Of a stretch of 64,000 nt of DNA, positions 46,453-55,978 are shown in pieces. Source of the DNA: Moraxella bovoculi 237 (GTDB taxonomy: Bacteria; Pseudomonadota; Gammaproteobacteria; Pseudomonadales; Moraxellaceae); NCBI RefSeq assembly GCF_000696305.2, contig NZ_AOMT01000026.1, positions 62,001-126,000 of the forward strand, written 5' to 3'. Position numbers and translations under genes: made by a program. The number at the start of each line of letters is the position of its first letter. Positions within the stretch are counted from its first letter, which is position 1. The notes under the pieces are model-generated. The model was given only the letters and a program-made list of their open reading frames with translations. It was not told the origin of the DNA and did not search any database.

Positions 46453-47559
46453 CTACCATAATTTTAGCTGCTTATACCCTAGATACCAATCGCTTCCAAG
46501 GTAGGCGGCATAGGCATGGCGAAACAAGACATTGATGACGGCAGATACAGGTAGGGCGATGAGCATGCCAACAAATCCAAATAATGATGCGCCAGCAAGT
46601 ACGGCAAAAATAACCCACAGTGCTGACAGTCCGATTTTATTACCAAGTAATAGGGGTTGAAGGACATAACCTTCCAAAATCTGACCGACTCCAAAAGCAC
46701 CAGCAATGAGTAATAAGTGCTTCCAGTCAAGACCAAACTGAAAAAACCCTACCGCAAATGCCGCAATGATGCCGATCCCAAAGCCTAAGTAAGGCACAAA
46801 ACTGGCAATCCCTGCACCAATACCAATGATCAATCCTAATTTTAATCCGATCAGTTCTAATTGTACGGCATAGATCACACCAAGTAACACCATGACGGTG
46901 AATTGACCTTTGGCAAAATTCATCAGTGCTTGATGGCAGTCTTGGGCGATCTCGATGATTTTTCCTGCATGATCTCTTGGTAGGGCGTTTTGCCAAATTT
47001 GCAAGCGTTCATTCCAGTTTGTCAAAAAATAAAAGGTTAGAACTGGAATTATGATGAGCAGACCAATGCTGTTAGCGGCACTTGCACCAGAAGTTAAAAT
47101 CCTTTTGATGATGGTTTGGGCATCGGCCACTTGATAATTGGCTTGAACATAAGTAGCCAACTCGTTTGAAATCATATCAAGATTGATTTCAAGCATGCGG
47201 TAATGAGTGAATTGCCCAAGCCAGGGTCTAAGGGTGGTGTTATACCATTTTAATAACTCAGGTATCGCTGCCCAAGCCAGCTGTATTTGTGTCCATAGCA
47301 TGGGTGCAAGCCAAATCACCAATATCACAATGGTTAGGCTGATGGACAGATATACTGCAGTGATTGCTAAAATTCTGGGTAGGAATTTACTAAAAATATT
47401 AACCAAAGGGTTTAAAAAATATGCCAAAATAAAAGCGGCAGCGAAAGGTGCGATGACCACACGCATGAGCCATAATGCGTATAAGAACAAGCATAATGCC
47501 GTCACAATGAACAGACGACGAAAAAAAGGGTCAATGGAAAATGCTCTCATAAGAACCAT
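46453..47559 (-). CDS. AI-2E transporter / PerM family protein
   Basis: The 368-residue polytopic protein has about seven hydrophobic segments. The family landmarks are APFAAAFILAYFLNPLVNIF near the N-terminus, GVIYAVQLELIGLKLGLIIGIGAGIASFVPYLGFGIG (the conserved P-Y-L-G region), and VLQPLLLGNKIGLSALWVIFAVLAG. Substrates of PerM-type proteins are mostly unknown. A Met three codons in (47550) is an alternative start; neither has a strong ribosome site. It is divergent from purM; hda lies downstream on the same strand, as in other gammaproteobacteria. Confidence 0.87.
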   Translation of the reverse strand: MVLMRAFSIDPFFRRLFIVTALCLFLYALWLMRVVIAPFAAAFILAYFLNPLVNIFSKFLPRILAITAVYLSISLTIVILVIWLAPMLWTQIQLAWAAIPELLKWYNTTLRPWLGQFTHYRMLEINLDMISNELATYVQANYQVADAQTIIKRILTSGASAANSIGLLIIIPVLTFYFLTNWNERLQIWQNALPRDHAGKIIEIAQDCHQALMNFAKGQFTVMVLLGVIYAVQLELIGLKLGLIIGIGAGIASFVPYLGFGIGIIAAFAVGFFQFGLDWKHLLLIAGAFGVGQILEGYVLQPLLLGNKIGLSALWVIFAVLAGASLFGFVGMLIALPVSAVINVLFRHAYAAYLGSDWYLGYKQLKLW

Positions 47560-47685
47560 TTATCAGTAATATCAAGATGTTGGTGCATATCATAATGAAA
47601 AAGACGACAAAAATACAGACAAATTAAAAAAAATGTACAAATTTTCATAAATCATGATTTTTATCAGATTTTTAGATGATTTTTT

Positions 47686-47694
47686 TGCTATAAT
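47686..47694 (+). promoter_or_regulatory. Extended -10 of purM
   Basis: TGCTATAAT (TGn-TATAAT) lies 41 bases before the purM start. No good -35 is at 17 bases, which fits an extended -10 promoter. Confidence 0.55.
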
Positions 47695-47734
47695 TGGCGA
47701 CATCATGTTTGATAATATTATCCAAGGGTTTTTC

Positions 47735-48778
47735 ATGACACAGCAAAATTCATTAAGCTATAAAGATGCAGGCGTAGACATTGACGCAGGCGAAGCGCTA
47801 GTACAGCGTATCAAATCAGTCGCCAAGGCAACTTCTCGCCCTGAGGTGTTGGGCGGACTGGGCGGTTTTGGTGCGCTTTGCCGTATCCCACAGGGTTATA
47901 AATCGCCTTTGTTGGTGTCGGGTACGGACGGTGTCGGTACCAAATTAAAGTTGGCATTAGACCTAAATCGCCATGACACCATCGGTCAGGATTTGGTGGC
48001 GATGTGTGTGAATGATCTGTTGGTCTGTGGCGCTGAGCCTTTATTCTTCTTGGATTACTACGCTACTGGTAAATTGGATGTTGATACCGCAGAAGCTGTC
48101 ATCAAGGGCATTGGCGATGGTTGTAAATTGTCAAATTGTGCATTGATTGGTGGTGAGACTGCCGAGATGCCAGGCATGTATCAAGACGAAGATTATGACT
48201 TGGCAGGGTTTTGTGTTGGTGTGGTTGAAGAAGAAGAGGTTATCACTGGCAAGAACGTTCAAAATGGTGATGTTCTGATTGCACTTGCTTCTAGTGGTGT
48301 GCATTCTAATGGCTATTCATTGGTGCGTAAAGTCATTGAGGTTACCAATACCGATGTGGTCAACGAGCAACTGGGCGAAGAATCTTTAGCTGATGCCTTG
48401 ATGAAACCTACCCGCATTTATGTCAAATCGGTAAATGCTCTACAAAAGGCGATTGGTAACAGCAATATTCATGCGATGGCACACATCACAGGTGGTGGCC
48501 TGACTGAGAACTTGCCACGTGTACTACCTGAGAACCTAGCAGCTCAAATCGACACTTCAAGCTGGAATCTGCCTGCGGTCTTCCAATGGCTTCAAAAGGG
48601 TGGCAATATCGACACGCTGGAGATGTATCGCACCTTCAACTGTGGTGTTGGCTTTATTCTGGTTATCCCAAAAGAGCATGCTGATGCTACACTAAGCTTC
48701 CTAAAAGATCAAGGCGAGGATTCTTGGGTGATTGGCCGTATCGCTGCGCGTGATACGGATGCGGTTGTTTACCAATAA
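47735..48778 (+). CDS. purM: Phosphoribosylformylglycinamidine cyclo-ligase (AIR synthetase)
   Basis: The 347-residue enzyme closes the imidazole ring in purine synthesis. It begins [21 protein letters not shown] and carries [45 protein letters not shown] and [12 protein letters not shown], the conserved ATP-binding and dimer motifs. The frame is open upstream to 47654, but the ATG at 47735 has AAGGG just ahead and gives the E. coli length (345). purN follows. Confidence 0.97.
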   Translation: MTQQNSLSYKDAGVDIDAGEALVQRIKSVAKATSRPEVLGGLGGFGALCRIPQGYKSPLLVSGTDGVGTKLKLALDLNRHDTIGQDLVAMCVNDLLVCGAEPLFFLDYYATGKLDVDTAEAVIKGIGDGCKLSNCALIGGETAEMPGMYQDEDYDLAGFCVGVVEEEEVITGKNVQNGDVLIALASSGVHSNGYSLVRKVIEVTNTDVVNEQLGEESLADALMKPTRIYVKSVNALQKAIGNSNIHAMAHITGGGLTENLPRVLPENLAAQIDTSSWNLPAVFQWLQKGGNIDTLEMYRTFNCGVGFILVIPKEHADATLSFLKDQGEDSWVIGRIAARDTDAVVYQ

Positions 48779-48783
48779 GATAT

Positions 48784-48816
48784 TAATAAACCGTCACTTT
48801 GGCGGTTTATTTTTTA
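48784..48816 (+). terminator. Hairpin between purM and purN
   Basis: AATAAACCG and CGGTTTATT form the stem, followed by TTTT, just after the purM stop and overlapping the region of possible purN starts. It could terminate part of the transcripts. Confidence 0.6.
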
Positions 48817-48847
48817 AATGACTGATAATTTGATTGATTGTAAATCT

Positions 48848-49495
48848 ATGAAAAAATTAAAAATCGCCGTGTTGGTTTCTGGTAGTGGTTCTAATCTTCA
48901 AGTGATGATTGATGCCATGCAGGCAGGGCGACTGCCAATTGAGATTGTTGGTGTGATTAGTAATGTCGCCGATGCCTATGCGGTGACACGCGCTAATAAT
49001 GCAGGCATTCGCACGATGGTGCTTTCACATGTGCCTAACGGCAAGAAAATGGGCATCAAGACTTTCGAGAAGCATACGCTAGAACTCTTAAATGAGTGGA
49101 TGCCTGATTTGGTCGTTTTAGCTGGGTTCATGCGTGTGCTGTCGGCGGAATTTATCTCTGCTGTGCCTTGCGACATGATTAATCTGCATCCATCGCTCCT
49201 GCCTAATTATAAAGGACTAGATACACATGAGCGTGTGTTACAATCTGGCGATAAACTGCATGGATGCAGCGTGCATGTGGTCACAGCTGAGCTTGACGCA
49301 GGTCAGGTATTAACTCAGGCTGTATTGACGGTTAAGCAGAATGAATCACCAGAATCGCTAAGATTGCGCGTGCAGAAGCTTGAGCATCAGCTGGTGCCGT
49401 TCACGCTAGAGTTGATCGCAAAAGATGTTCTGTCATTGGATAAAGATGTAATTTCTGATAATTTGGCTTTGCCATATCGACTGTGGTTTGAATGA
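48848..49495 (+). CDS. purN: Phosphoribosylglycinamide formyltransferase
   Basis: The 215-residue enzyme transfers a formyl group from 10-formyl-THF to GAR. Motifs are KIAVLVSGSGSNLQVMIDAM at the N-terminus, the catalytic INLHPSLLPNYKGLDTHERVL (with the Asn-His-Asp set) and GCSVHVVTAELDAGQVL. Two starts are possible, 48818 and 48848. Neither has a clear ribosome site; the second matches the family length and was chosen. Translation may depend on purM. Confidence 0.95.
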   Translation: MKKLKIAVLVSGSGSNLQVMIDAMQAGRLPIEIVGVISNVADAYAVTRANNAGIRTMVLSHVPNGKKMGIKTFEKHTLELLNEWMPDLVVLAGFMRVLSAEFISAVPCDMINLHPSLLPNYKGLDTHERVLQSGDKLHGCSVHVVTAELDAGQVLTQAVLTVKQNESPESLRLRVQKLEHQLVPFTLELIAKDVLSLDKDVISDNLALPYRLWFE

Positions 49496-49498
49496 TTA

Positions 49499-49535
49499 AG
49501 AAAAACCCCAAATGATTACTTGGGGTTTTTAATAT
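49499..49535. terminator. Bidirectional terminator between purN and fdx
   Basis: AAAAACCCCA / TGGGGTTTTT arms with flanking A/T runs, between convergent purN and the isc operon end. Confidence 0.85.
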
Positions 49536-49539
49536 TAAA

Positions 49540-49878
49540 TTAGTGGTTTTCTTTGGCGTGGTTTAGGGTGTATTTAGGAATCTCGATGGTAAGATTCTCA
49601 TTTGATACGATACACTGACAAGACAATCTAGAATCAGGCTCTAACCCCCAAGCGCGATCTAGAAGGTCGCCTTCGATGTCATCCATCTCTTCTAAGCTAT
49701 CAAAACCTTCACGAACGACGACGTGGCAGGTAGTACATGCTTTTGACATATCGCAAGCATGCTCAATCTTAATGCCACGCTCAAGCAGACCTTCGCATAG
49801 ATTTTCACCTTCATTGAGCTCTACTGTTGCACCTTCAGGGCAGATTTCGTGATGGGGTAGGACAGTTACGGTTACCAT
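49540..49878 (-). CDS. fdx: Isc-type [2Fe-2S] ferredoxin
   Basis: The 112-residue adrenodoxin-type ferredoxin supplies electrons for cluster assembly on IscU. Cluster ligands are Cys42, Cys48, Cys51 (ACDMSKACTTC) and Cys87 (RLSCQC). It is the last gene of the isc operon, 37 bases after hscA. No iscX follows; the operon ends at the hairpin shared with purN. Confidence 0.96.
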   Translation of the reverse strand: MVTVTVLPHHEICPEGATVELNEGENLCEGLLERGIKIEHACDMSKACTTCHVVVREGFDSLEEMDDIEGDLLDRAWGLEPDSRLSCQCIVSNENLTIEIPKYTLNHAKENH

Positions 49879-49915
49879 GATCTTTCTCGTTGCTTCTTTG
49901 ATTGGTTTAAGATAC

Positions 49916-51784
49916 TTAGTTTGTGTGCCACTCGGCAGTGCTTGTGCCTTTTAACGCGGACTTGACATTTTGATCCATGATGATCGAGGCAAAATGATCG
50001 CTTAATGGTTTAAGCTTGGTATTGGCTGCATCGATGGATTTTTTGTCGTCGCCTTGTAGCGCATCTTTTAGTGCCTGCATGGCGGCAAGCAGGGCTGTCT
50101 TATCAGATTGGGATAATAAATTGTCAAATTCATCCAGTGCTGAATCTAGTGCGATGAGCTCGCGTTCTGCTTCGACTTTGGTCTCGATAAGTGCGCGTAA
50201 ACGTTTGTCTTCGTTAGCATGTAAGAAGCCAGCTTGAAGAAGTTGCTCTTGCTGTTCAGGGCTTAATCCATAGCTTGGGCTGACTTGAATCTGACTGCGC
50301 GCGCCAGTAGTGGTCTCTTGGGCGGATACGGTAAGCTGGCCATTCGCATCAATATTAAAGCTCACCTCGATGCGTGCATGACCAGCCTTCATCGGCGGAA
50401 TACCATGCAATTCAAAGCGTGCCAAAGTACGACAATCTGCTACCGCTTCACGTTCACCTTGCACGACATGAACGACCATGCCAGTCTGGCCATCTTGATG
50501 GGTGGTGAACACCTGACGACGTGCAACAGGAATCGGTGTGTTTCTTGGGATAATGACTTCAGTTAGGCCACCCATCGTCTCAAGCCCAAGCGATAATGGC
50601 GTCACATCTAACAGTAGTAAATTGTCATCGCGCTTATTGATGAGCTGATCGGCAGCGCGTGCCGCACCTAGAGCTACGACCTCATCGGGATTTAGCGTGC
50701 ACAGCGGCTCTTTATCAAAAAATTGATGAACTGCTTGCTGGATGATGGGCATACGAGTTGAGCCACCGACCAACACAACTTCTCGAACGTCATCTTTGTT
50801 GATTTTGGCATCTTGTAAGACTTGTTGGCAGATTTGTATGGTGCGTCTGGTGACAGGCTCGATGATGTCGGCTAACGTTGCGCTATTGAACATCGTGTGA
50901 ACAGGCATGCCTGATACTGTGATGTCAATCATCACAGCATAGCTGCTGCTTAGGGCTTGCTTGTATTGCTTGGCAAGCTTGGCAAGTCGTGACTTTTCTG
51001 CATTGTCAATGTCGGCAGGGTTTAGATTTGCGCTTTTGATAAAATAGTTGGCAATTAAGCGATCAATGTCATCGCCACCAAGTGCGCTATTACCACCTGT
51101 TGCCAGAACTTCAAACACGCCATCTGATAATCTCAAGATGGACACGTCAAATGTACCACCACCCAAGTCATAGACAAGATAAATACCTTCTGAAGTATTC
51201 TTATCCAGTCCGTAAGCGATGGCAGCTGCCGTCGGTTCATTTAATAGTCTAAGCACCGTTAAGCCTGCAGCAGTAGCAGCGTCTTTGGTGGCGGCGCGCT
51301 GCGCTTCATCAAAATACGCGGGTACAGTAATGACAGCACCAGCGATACTGTCAGGCGGTAATGCAGCTTCAGCATGACGCTTCAGGTGTGACAGGATGTG
51401 CGCTGAAGTCTCAACAGGAGATTTGTCACCTTGAGCGGTTACGAAAGCGGGCATGGTATGCTTATCGCCAACCAAAGTATAAGGGTGTGAAAACTTGATG
51501 TCTACCTTACTGCGACCCATGAACCTCTTGGCGGAGATGATGGTATTCTTAGTGTCATCAGCATAAGCCAGCGCGGCTTTACCAATCAATGGGCGGTCGG
51601 ACTGACCACCATAATACACGACCGATGGCATGAGTGGTGTATCGCCAAAATTCAAGACATCGGCACGCCCGGAGCGCACCACGCCAATCAAGGAATGGGT
51701 TGTGCCCAAATCGATCCCAAGCGCAAAACGATGCTGGTGGGGGTTTTTGGATTGGTTGGGTTCGCTAATTTGCAATAAAGACAT
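49916..51784 (-). CDS. hscA: Fe-S assembly chaperone HscA
   Basis: The 622-residue Hsp70-family ATPase acts with HscB to release clusters from IscU. The nucleotide-binding domain begins FALGIDLGTTHSLIGVV and contains YLVYDLGGGTFDVSILRLSDG and VVLVGGSTRMPIIQQAV. The substrate-binding domain (from about 390) begins LLDVTPLSLGLETMGGL. It differs from DnaK in lacking the EEVD-like tail. AAGAGA precedes the ATG. It lies 113 bases after hscB. Confidence 0.97.
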   Translation of the reverse strand: MSLLQISEPNQSKNPHQHRFALGIDLGTTHSLIGVVRSGRADVLNFGDTPLMPSVVYYGGQSDRPLIGKAALAYADDTKNTIISAKRFMGRSKVDIKFSHPYTLVGDKHTMPAFVTAQGDKSPVETSAHILSHLKRHAEAALPPDSIAGAVITVPAYFDEAQRAATKDAATAAGLTVLRLLNEPTAAAIAYGLDKNTSEGIYLVYDLGGGTFDVSILRLSDGVFEVLATGGNSALGGDDIDRLIANYFIKSANLNPADIDNAEKSRLAKLAKQYKQALSSSYAVMIDITVSGMPVHTMFNSATLADIIEPVTRRTIQICQQVLQDAKINKDDVREVVLVGGSTRMPIIQQAVHQFFDKEPLCTLNPDEVVALGAARAADQLINKRDDNLLLLDVTPLSLGLETMGGLTEVIIPRNTPIPVARRQVFTTHQDGQTGMVVHVVQGEREAVADCRTLARFELHGIPPMKAGHARIEVSFNIDANGQLTVSAQETTTGARSQIQVSPSYGLSPEQQEQLLQAGFLHANEDKRLRALIETKVEAERELIALDSALDEFDNLLSQSDKTALLAAMQALKDALQGDDKKSIDAANTKLKPLSDHFASIIMDQNVKSALKGTSTAEWHTN

Positions 51785-51897
51785 GGTATCTCTTAAAAGC
51801 TGGCTAATGCGAAAAATTACGCAAATAAATAAATGGCTGACTTCTAATTTTAATTAATCTAATCAAAACATAAATGACGATCGTTAGCTGTTATCAT

Positions 51898-52419
51898 CTA
51901 TACATAAAGATCGTCATCGTCGCCATTGGTGTTTAGGCTGTCGGTAAGCTTATGCTGAACATCAATGGCGAGTTTTTCTAGAAATTGTATTTTTTGGGCG
52001 TTAACTTCAGCATTTTGCCAATCTTTGGCTTGATAGCTGTTATTGAAAGCGGTGTTGTAGCCTGATTTTTGGTTATTAATGGCGCGAAGAAGTTCGGTCA
52101 GCTCGTCTTGGCTATCTAGACCGTCTAGCGCCATACGAAATTCCATCATCTCATCCAAAAAATCCCAATCATTGATCGATGCATTCAAATCGCACTGTAC
52201 ACCAGCCAGCTCAAGCAAGTGAGCTGCCCGTTTATCATCATGATATAAGCTGTCATAGGCATGGTTGATGAGCGATGCCATTTGTGTGGGCGCGCTGTGA
52301 GCTTGATCGGGATGATGAATTTTCTGTAAGGCTAACAAAGATTTTTTTAGTGCATCTTTATCAATATCAAATACCACAGGCAAATCAAACAGTGCGAAGA
52401 AATTATTATGACTCGTCAT
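51898..52419 (-). CDS. hscB: Fe-S assembly co-chaperone HscB
   Basis: The 173-residue J-protein targets IscU to HscA. The N-terminal J domain carries the HPD motif in LLALQKIHHPDQAHSAPTQMASLINHAY. The C-terminal helices (from about 75) include MEFRMALDGLDSQDELTELL, the IscU-binding region. The acidic end reads GDDDDLYV. It follows iscA by 9 bases. Confidence 0.94.
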   Translation of the reverse strand: MTSHNNFFALFDLPVVFDIDKDALKKSLLALQKIHHPDQAHSAPTQMASLINHAYDSLYHDDKRAAHLLELAGVQCDLNASINDWDFLDEMMEFRMALDGLDSQDELTELLRAINNQKSGYNTAFNNSYQAKDWQNAEVNAQKIQFLEKLAIDVQHKLTDSLNTNGDDDDLYV

Positions 52420-52428
52420 ATCGTACCA

Positions 52429-52749
52429 TCACACTGTAAAGGATTCACCGCAGCCGCATTCACCTGTCTGATTGGGATTGGTGAATTTAAAGCCAGAGTT
52501 AAGACCTTCAGTGACGTAATCCATCTGTAAGCCGTTCAGATAAACTAAGCTCTTAGGATCGACAAACACGCTCACGCCATCGCTCTCAAAACGTTCATCA
52601 GTGTCATTTGGCGTATCGACAAATTCTAGCACATAGGCAAGTCCTGAACAGCCTGCCGTTCGCACGCCCACACGAATCCCTTCTCCGCTACCACGGTTGT
52701 CTAGAAAGTCTTTAACGTGTTTGGCAGCTCGTTCGGTTAGCGTGATCAT
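52429..52749 (-). CDS. iscA: Iron-sulfur cluster assembly protein IscA
   Basis: The 106-residue HesB/IscA protein accepts and delivers Fe-S clusters. The three Cys ligands are in [14 protein letters not shown] and ECGCGESF near the C-terminus. The start at 52749 ([12 protein letters not shown]) has a GGAGACAAG ribosome site; the longer open frame to 52806 overlaps iscU and is not used. It sits between iscU and hscB. Confidence 0.95.
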   Translation of the reverse strand: MITLTERAAKHVKDFLDNRGSGEGIRVGVRTAGCSGLAYVLEFVDTPNDTDERFESDGVSVFVDPKSLVYLNGLQMDYVTEGLNSGFKFTNPNQTGECGCGESFTV

Positions 52750-52774
52750 AACTTGTCTCCTATGTACTACAAAA

Positions 52775-53158
52775 TTAAGCGTGTGCTTTGGCTTGATAAT
52801 CTTCAATCGCTGCCTTAATGGCGTCTTCTGCCAATACTGAGCAGTGAACTTTTACCGGTGGTAGGGCAAGCTCTTCAGCGATGTCTTTGTTCTTAATCGC
52901 GGCAGCTTGGTCTAGCGTTTTGCCTTTTAGCCATTCGGTAACCAGTGAGCTGGAGGCAATCGCTGAGCCACAGCCGTAGGTTTTGAATTTGGCGTCTTGG
53001 ATGATGCCATCATCGCCAACTTGGATTTGTAGGCGCATCACGTCACCACAAGCAGGTGCGCCCACCATGCCAGTACCGACATTTTTTGAGTTTTTGTCTA
53101 GGTTGCCTACGTTACGTGGGTTTTCGTAATGGTCGATAACTTTGTCTGAATATGCCAT
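52775..53158 (-). CDS. iscU: Iron-sulfur cluster scaffold IscU
   Basis: The 127-residue scaffold holds nascent [2Fe-2S] clusters. Ligands are Cys37 (GAPACGDVM), Cys63 ([10 protein letters not shown]) and Cys106 (VHCSVLA), and the HscA-recognition LPPVKVH motif is present at 99-105. The positions equal those of E. coli IscU. It lies 107 bases after iscS. Confidence 0.98.
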   Translation of the reverse strand: MAYSDKVIDHYENPRNVGNLDKNSKNVGTGMVGAPACGDVMRLQIQVGDDGIIQDAKFKTYGCGSAIASSSLVTEWLKGKTLDQAAAIKNKDIAEELALPPVKVHCSVLAEDAIKAAIEDYQAKAHA

Positions 53159-53265
53159 GATATTTTCCTATTTTAGGTTAGGCTTGATACTCTTTTAATG
53201 CTGTCGATTATTCGATTATCAAGACGATTGCCTATTCAATTTTAGGGATTTTGTGATTTAAAAAA

Positions 53266-54489
53266 TTAATGCTCTTGCCATTCAACTTTGCTAAAGTCAA
53301 CGCCATCTTTGAACATGTCCCATAACGGAGATAGGTCGCGAAGCTTTTCAACAGCGTCAGTGATCTGTGCTAGAACGCGATCGATGTCTTCGTCAGTGGT
53401 ATAGCGACCGATACTAAAGCGAATTGATGAGTGAGCCAATTCGTCGGGGCGACCAATCGCACGCAGCACATAAGATGGCTCAAGCGTCGCTGAAGTACAA
53501 GCCGAACCAGAAGATACTGCTAGGTCTTTTAGCGACATCATCAAGCTTTCGCCTTCGATGAAGTTGAAGCTCACGTTTAGGATGTTGGGGATGCCGTGTT
53601 CAAAGCTTCCGTTAAGGTAGATCTCTTCGATGCCTTGTAGGCCGTTCCATAGCTTATCACGCAGACGAGTGATGTGTGCATGATCTTCATCAAAACGCTG
53701 TACTGATAGCGCAAAAGCTTCGCCCATACCAACGATCTGATGGGTAGCCAGTGTGCCTGAGCGCATGCCACGTTCGTGACCGCCGCCGTGTTGCTCTGCT
53801 TTTAGGCGAACGCGTGGCTTACGTCCAACGTATAGCGCGCCGATACCTTTAGGACCGTAGATCTTGTGACCACTGAAGCTCATTAGGTCAACTTTTAGCT
53901 CTTCAAGGTTGATTTTGAGTTTACCAACCGCTTGAGCGGCATCCACATGGAAAATAATGCCTTTGGTGCGAGTGATCTCGCCGATGGCTTTAATGTCTGT
54001 CACAGTGCCAAGCTCGTTATTTACTGCCATCAAGCTCACTAAAATGGTGTCTTCACGAATCGCATCAGCTACCTGCTCTGGCGTGATGATGCCTGTGCCT
54101 TCTTGAGGGGTTAGATAGGTAATCTCAAAACCTTCTTGTTCAAGCTGACGGCAGGTATCAAGAATTGCTTTGTGCTCGATTTGGCTTGTGATGATGTGCT
54201 TGCCTTTGGTGTGATAAAAGTGCGCCACGCCTTTTAGGGCTAGGTTGTCTGATTCGGTCGCACCACTTGTAAACACGATCTCGCGTGGATCAGCGCCAAC
54301 GGTTTCAGCGATTTGAAGGCGAGCATTTTCAACTGCTTCTTCTGCTTGCCAGCCAAAGCCATGTGAGCGGCTGGCAGGGTTGCCAAAGATGCCATCGAAA
54401 GTCATGTATTGAACCATCTTATCGGCAACTTCCTTCGCGACGGGTGTGGTGGCTGCGTAATCTAGATAAATTAAGGAATTCTGGCTCAT
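53266..54489 (-). CDS. iscS: Cysteine desulfurase IscS
   Basis: The 407-residue PLP enzyme takes sulfur from cysteine for Fe-S clusters and tRNA thiolation. It begins [20 protein letters not shown]. The PLP lysine lies in [21 protein letters not shown], and the active-site Cys is in the mobile loop [17 protein letters not shown]. The start overlaps the iscR stop by four bases. Confidence 0.98.
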   Translation of the reverse strand: MSQNSLIYLDYAATTPVAKEVADKMVQYMTFDGIFGNPASRSHGFGWQAEEAVENARLQIAETVGADPREIVFTSGATESDNLALKGVAHFYHTKGKHIITSQIEHKAILDTCRQLEQEGFEITYLTPQEGTGIITPEQVADAIREDTILVSLMAVNNELGTVTDIKAIGEITRTKGIIFHVDAAQAVGKLKINLEELKVDLMSFSGHKIYGPKGIGALYVGRKPRVRLKAEQHGGGHERGMRSGTLATHQIVGMGEAFALSVQRFDEDHAHITRLRDKLWNGLQGIEEIYLNGSFEHGIPNILNVSFNFIEGESLMMSLKDLAVSSGSACTSATLEPSYVLRAIGRPDELAHSSIRFSIGRYTTDEDIDRVLAQITDAVEKLRDLSPLWDMFKDGVDFSKVEWQEH

Positions 54490-54998
54490 GCTGGATTTAC
54501 CCCAAGTAAGTTAATGGTATTAATGTGATCTTTTCTATCGCCTTTATTGTTTAGAGCTTTGTACTCCGGGCGTTCGGCGATGCTTTGTGTGTTTTTGGAA
54601 TTAAGAAGCTCATCAAGTGTGACGTTGCTAAGATATGCTTCGATATGTGCAGACAAATTATGCCATAAATCATGCGTCAGACACATCGCGCCATCTTGGC
54701 AGTCGCCTTTGCCGCCGCACTGCATGGCATTAACACTCTCATCGACTGCTGTAATAATGCTCATGATATCAATCTCATCTAATGGTTTGGCAAGGTGGTA
54801 GCCACCTGATGCACCGCGTGTGCTATTTACGAGGCCCTTTTTACGAAGCTTAGAAAATAGCTGCTCAAGATAAGAGATTGAGATGGATTGGCGTTTTGCG
54901 ATGTCGGAGAGTGAGACTGCACCTTGATGGCGATTCTCTTGTACCGCCAAATCAAGCAGGGCGGTGACTGCATATCTGCCGCGAGTGGTTAAGCGCAT
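54486..54998 (-). CDS. iscR: Fe-S cluster regulator IscR
   Basis: The 170-residue Rrf2-family repressor senses Fe-S status and regulates the isc operon. The winged helix is [19 protein letters not shown] through [12 protein letters not shown]. The [2Fe-2S] ligands Cys94, Cys100, Cys106 ([14 protein letters not shown]) with His109 match E. coli spacing. An upstream in-frame ATG (55037) exists; [11 protein letters not shown] is the conserved start. Autoregulation is supported by a site overlapping its promoter. Confidence 0.97.
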   Translation of the reverse strand: MRLTTRGRYAVTALLDLAVQENRHQGAVSLSDIAKRQSISISYLEQLFSKLRKKGLVNSTRGASGGYHLAKPLDEIDIMSIITAVDESVNAMQCGGKGDCQDGAMCLTHDLWHNLSAHIEAYLSNVTLDELLNSKNTQSIAERPEYKALNNKGDRKDHINTINLLGVNPA

Positions 54999-55057
54999 AA
55001 GAAAATACCCAAAAATGCCTAGTTCTGATTCGAACATCGGTGAATTAATTTAGGCTC

Positions 55058-55090
55058 ATTATAATAATTCCTAGTAAATAGGTCAAGATT
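55058..55090 (-). promoter_or_regulatory. iscR promoter with type 1 IscR-like site
   Basis: On the minus strand TTGACC and TATAAT are separated by 17 bases. The segment CTTGACCTATTTACTAGG resembles type 1 IscR sites (E. coli: TTGACCAATTTACTCGG), covering the -35 and spacer. Repression by [2Fe-2S]-IscR is therefore likely. Confidence 0.75.
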
Positions 55091-55252
55091 ATTTATTGAA
55101 CTTTGCTGTTATTTTTATTAAAAGATAAATTTGATAAAACTCATCATCGCGAATATTAAAATTTATTTATTTAAATCAATCGTTTATAAAAAAAGCAAAG
55201 CCCATAAACCTTGCTTTTATTGATATAAAATAACATTTAATCTTTAATAATT

Positions 55253-55978
55253 TTAAATAAAAAAGTGTGATACCAAGGACGCAATCGCAACCAAAGAAGC
55301 AATAATAAAGCCTGTAAAGGTACTTTTTTGTTTGGTCTTAGCCTCGGCAAGCTGTGTGTTTAGGCGTGCGTTTTGGGTTGTTAGTCCATCGATTTGAAGT
55401 GATTGTTCGGACAGCTTAGCCTTTAACTCGCTTAATTTCTCAGCGCGTTCTTCGGGGGTTGGCTTGTTTTCGGTTTTTTTGACTTTACGTAGGAATTGAT
55501 CAATCACACCACCCACACCCAACTGGACCAAGAATGCCTTAAAATTAGCCACTTGTTCGGCAGCGCCGCGAATCTGAAGCTTCTCAACCGCTTCGACGCT
55601 GTGATTGGTTAGTGTGCTGATAATCTGAAAGCTGTAAGCATTGACCCTGATGTCAGCAACCGACTTATCAGCGGGCAATTCTTGATCAAGTAATACGCCG
55701 TGGTGGCTGAATGTTGCAAAAATCTGAACGTGTGGCAGATAGGTGCGAATACTTACCACTACGCCTTCTTGGGTGAGTGGGTAGGCCAGTTGACGCAGCT
55801 TTGGATTAAAACGCAGCATGAGCGTGATGGCAGATTCTAAAAATACCAAAAGCACGTTCACAAAGCTGCCAGAAATGACGCCCGCATCGTTTTGGGCCGA
55901 CTTATTATAACTGCGCTGATTTTGCGGTTTTGGGTTGTCGTTAGGGGTATTTTTTGGTGTGTGTATGTTGTCCGTCAT
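55253..55978 (-). CDS. SCP2/UbiJ-like protein with coiled coil and C-terminal membrane anchor
   Basis: The 241-residue protein is not annotated by a clear motif. Residues about 35-160 follow the SCP2-like UbiJ layout: a helix (FVNVLLVFLESAITLMLRFNPKLRQLAYPL), beta strands (VVVSIRTYLPHVQIFATF), then ADIRVNAYSFQIIST and VEKLQIRGAAEQVANFKAFLVQLGV. A Lys/Glu-rich coiled coil (165-215) and a hydrophobic tail follow. UbiJ is a soluble ubiquinone-synthesis accessory in E. coli. Here the N-terminus is Asn/Gln-rich and the tail could anchor it in the membrane. The assignment is by pattern only. Confidence 0.5.
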   Translation of the reverse strand: MTDNIHTPKNTPNDNPKPQNQRSYNKSAQNDAGVISGSFVNVLLVFLESAITLMLRFNPKLRQLAYPLTQEGVVVSIRTYLPHVQIFATFSHHGVLLDQELPADKSVADIRVNAYSFQIISTLTNHSVEAVEKLQIRGAAEQVANFKAFLVQLGVGGVIDQFLRKVKKTENKPTPEERAEKLSELKAKLSEQSLQIDGLTTQNARLNTQLAEAKTKQKSTFTGFIIASLVAIASLVSHFFI

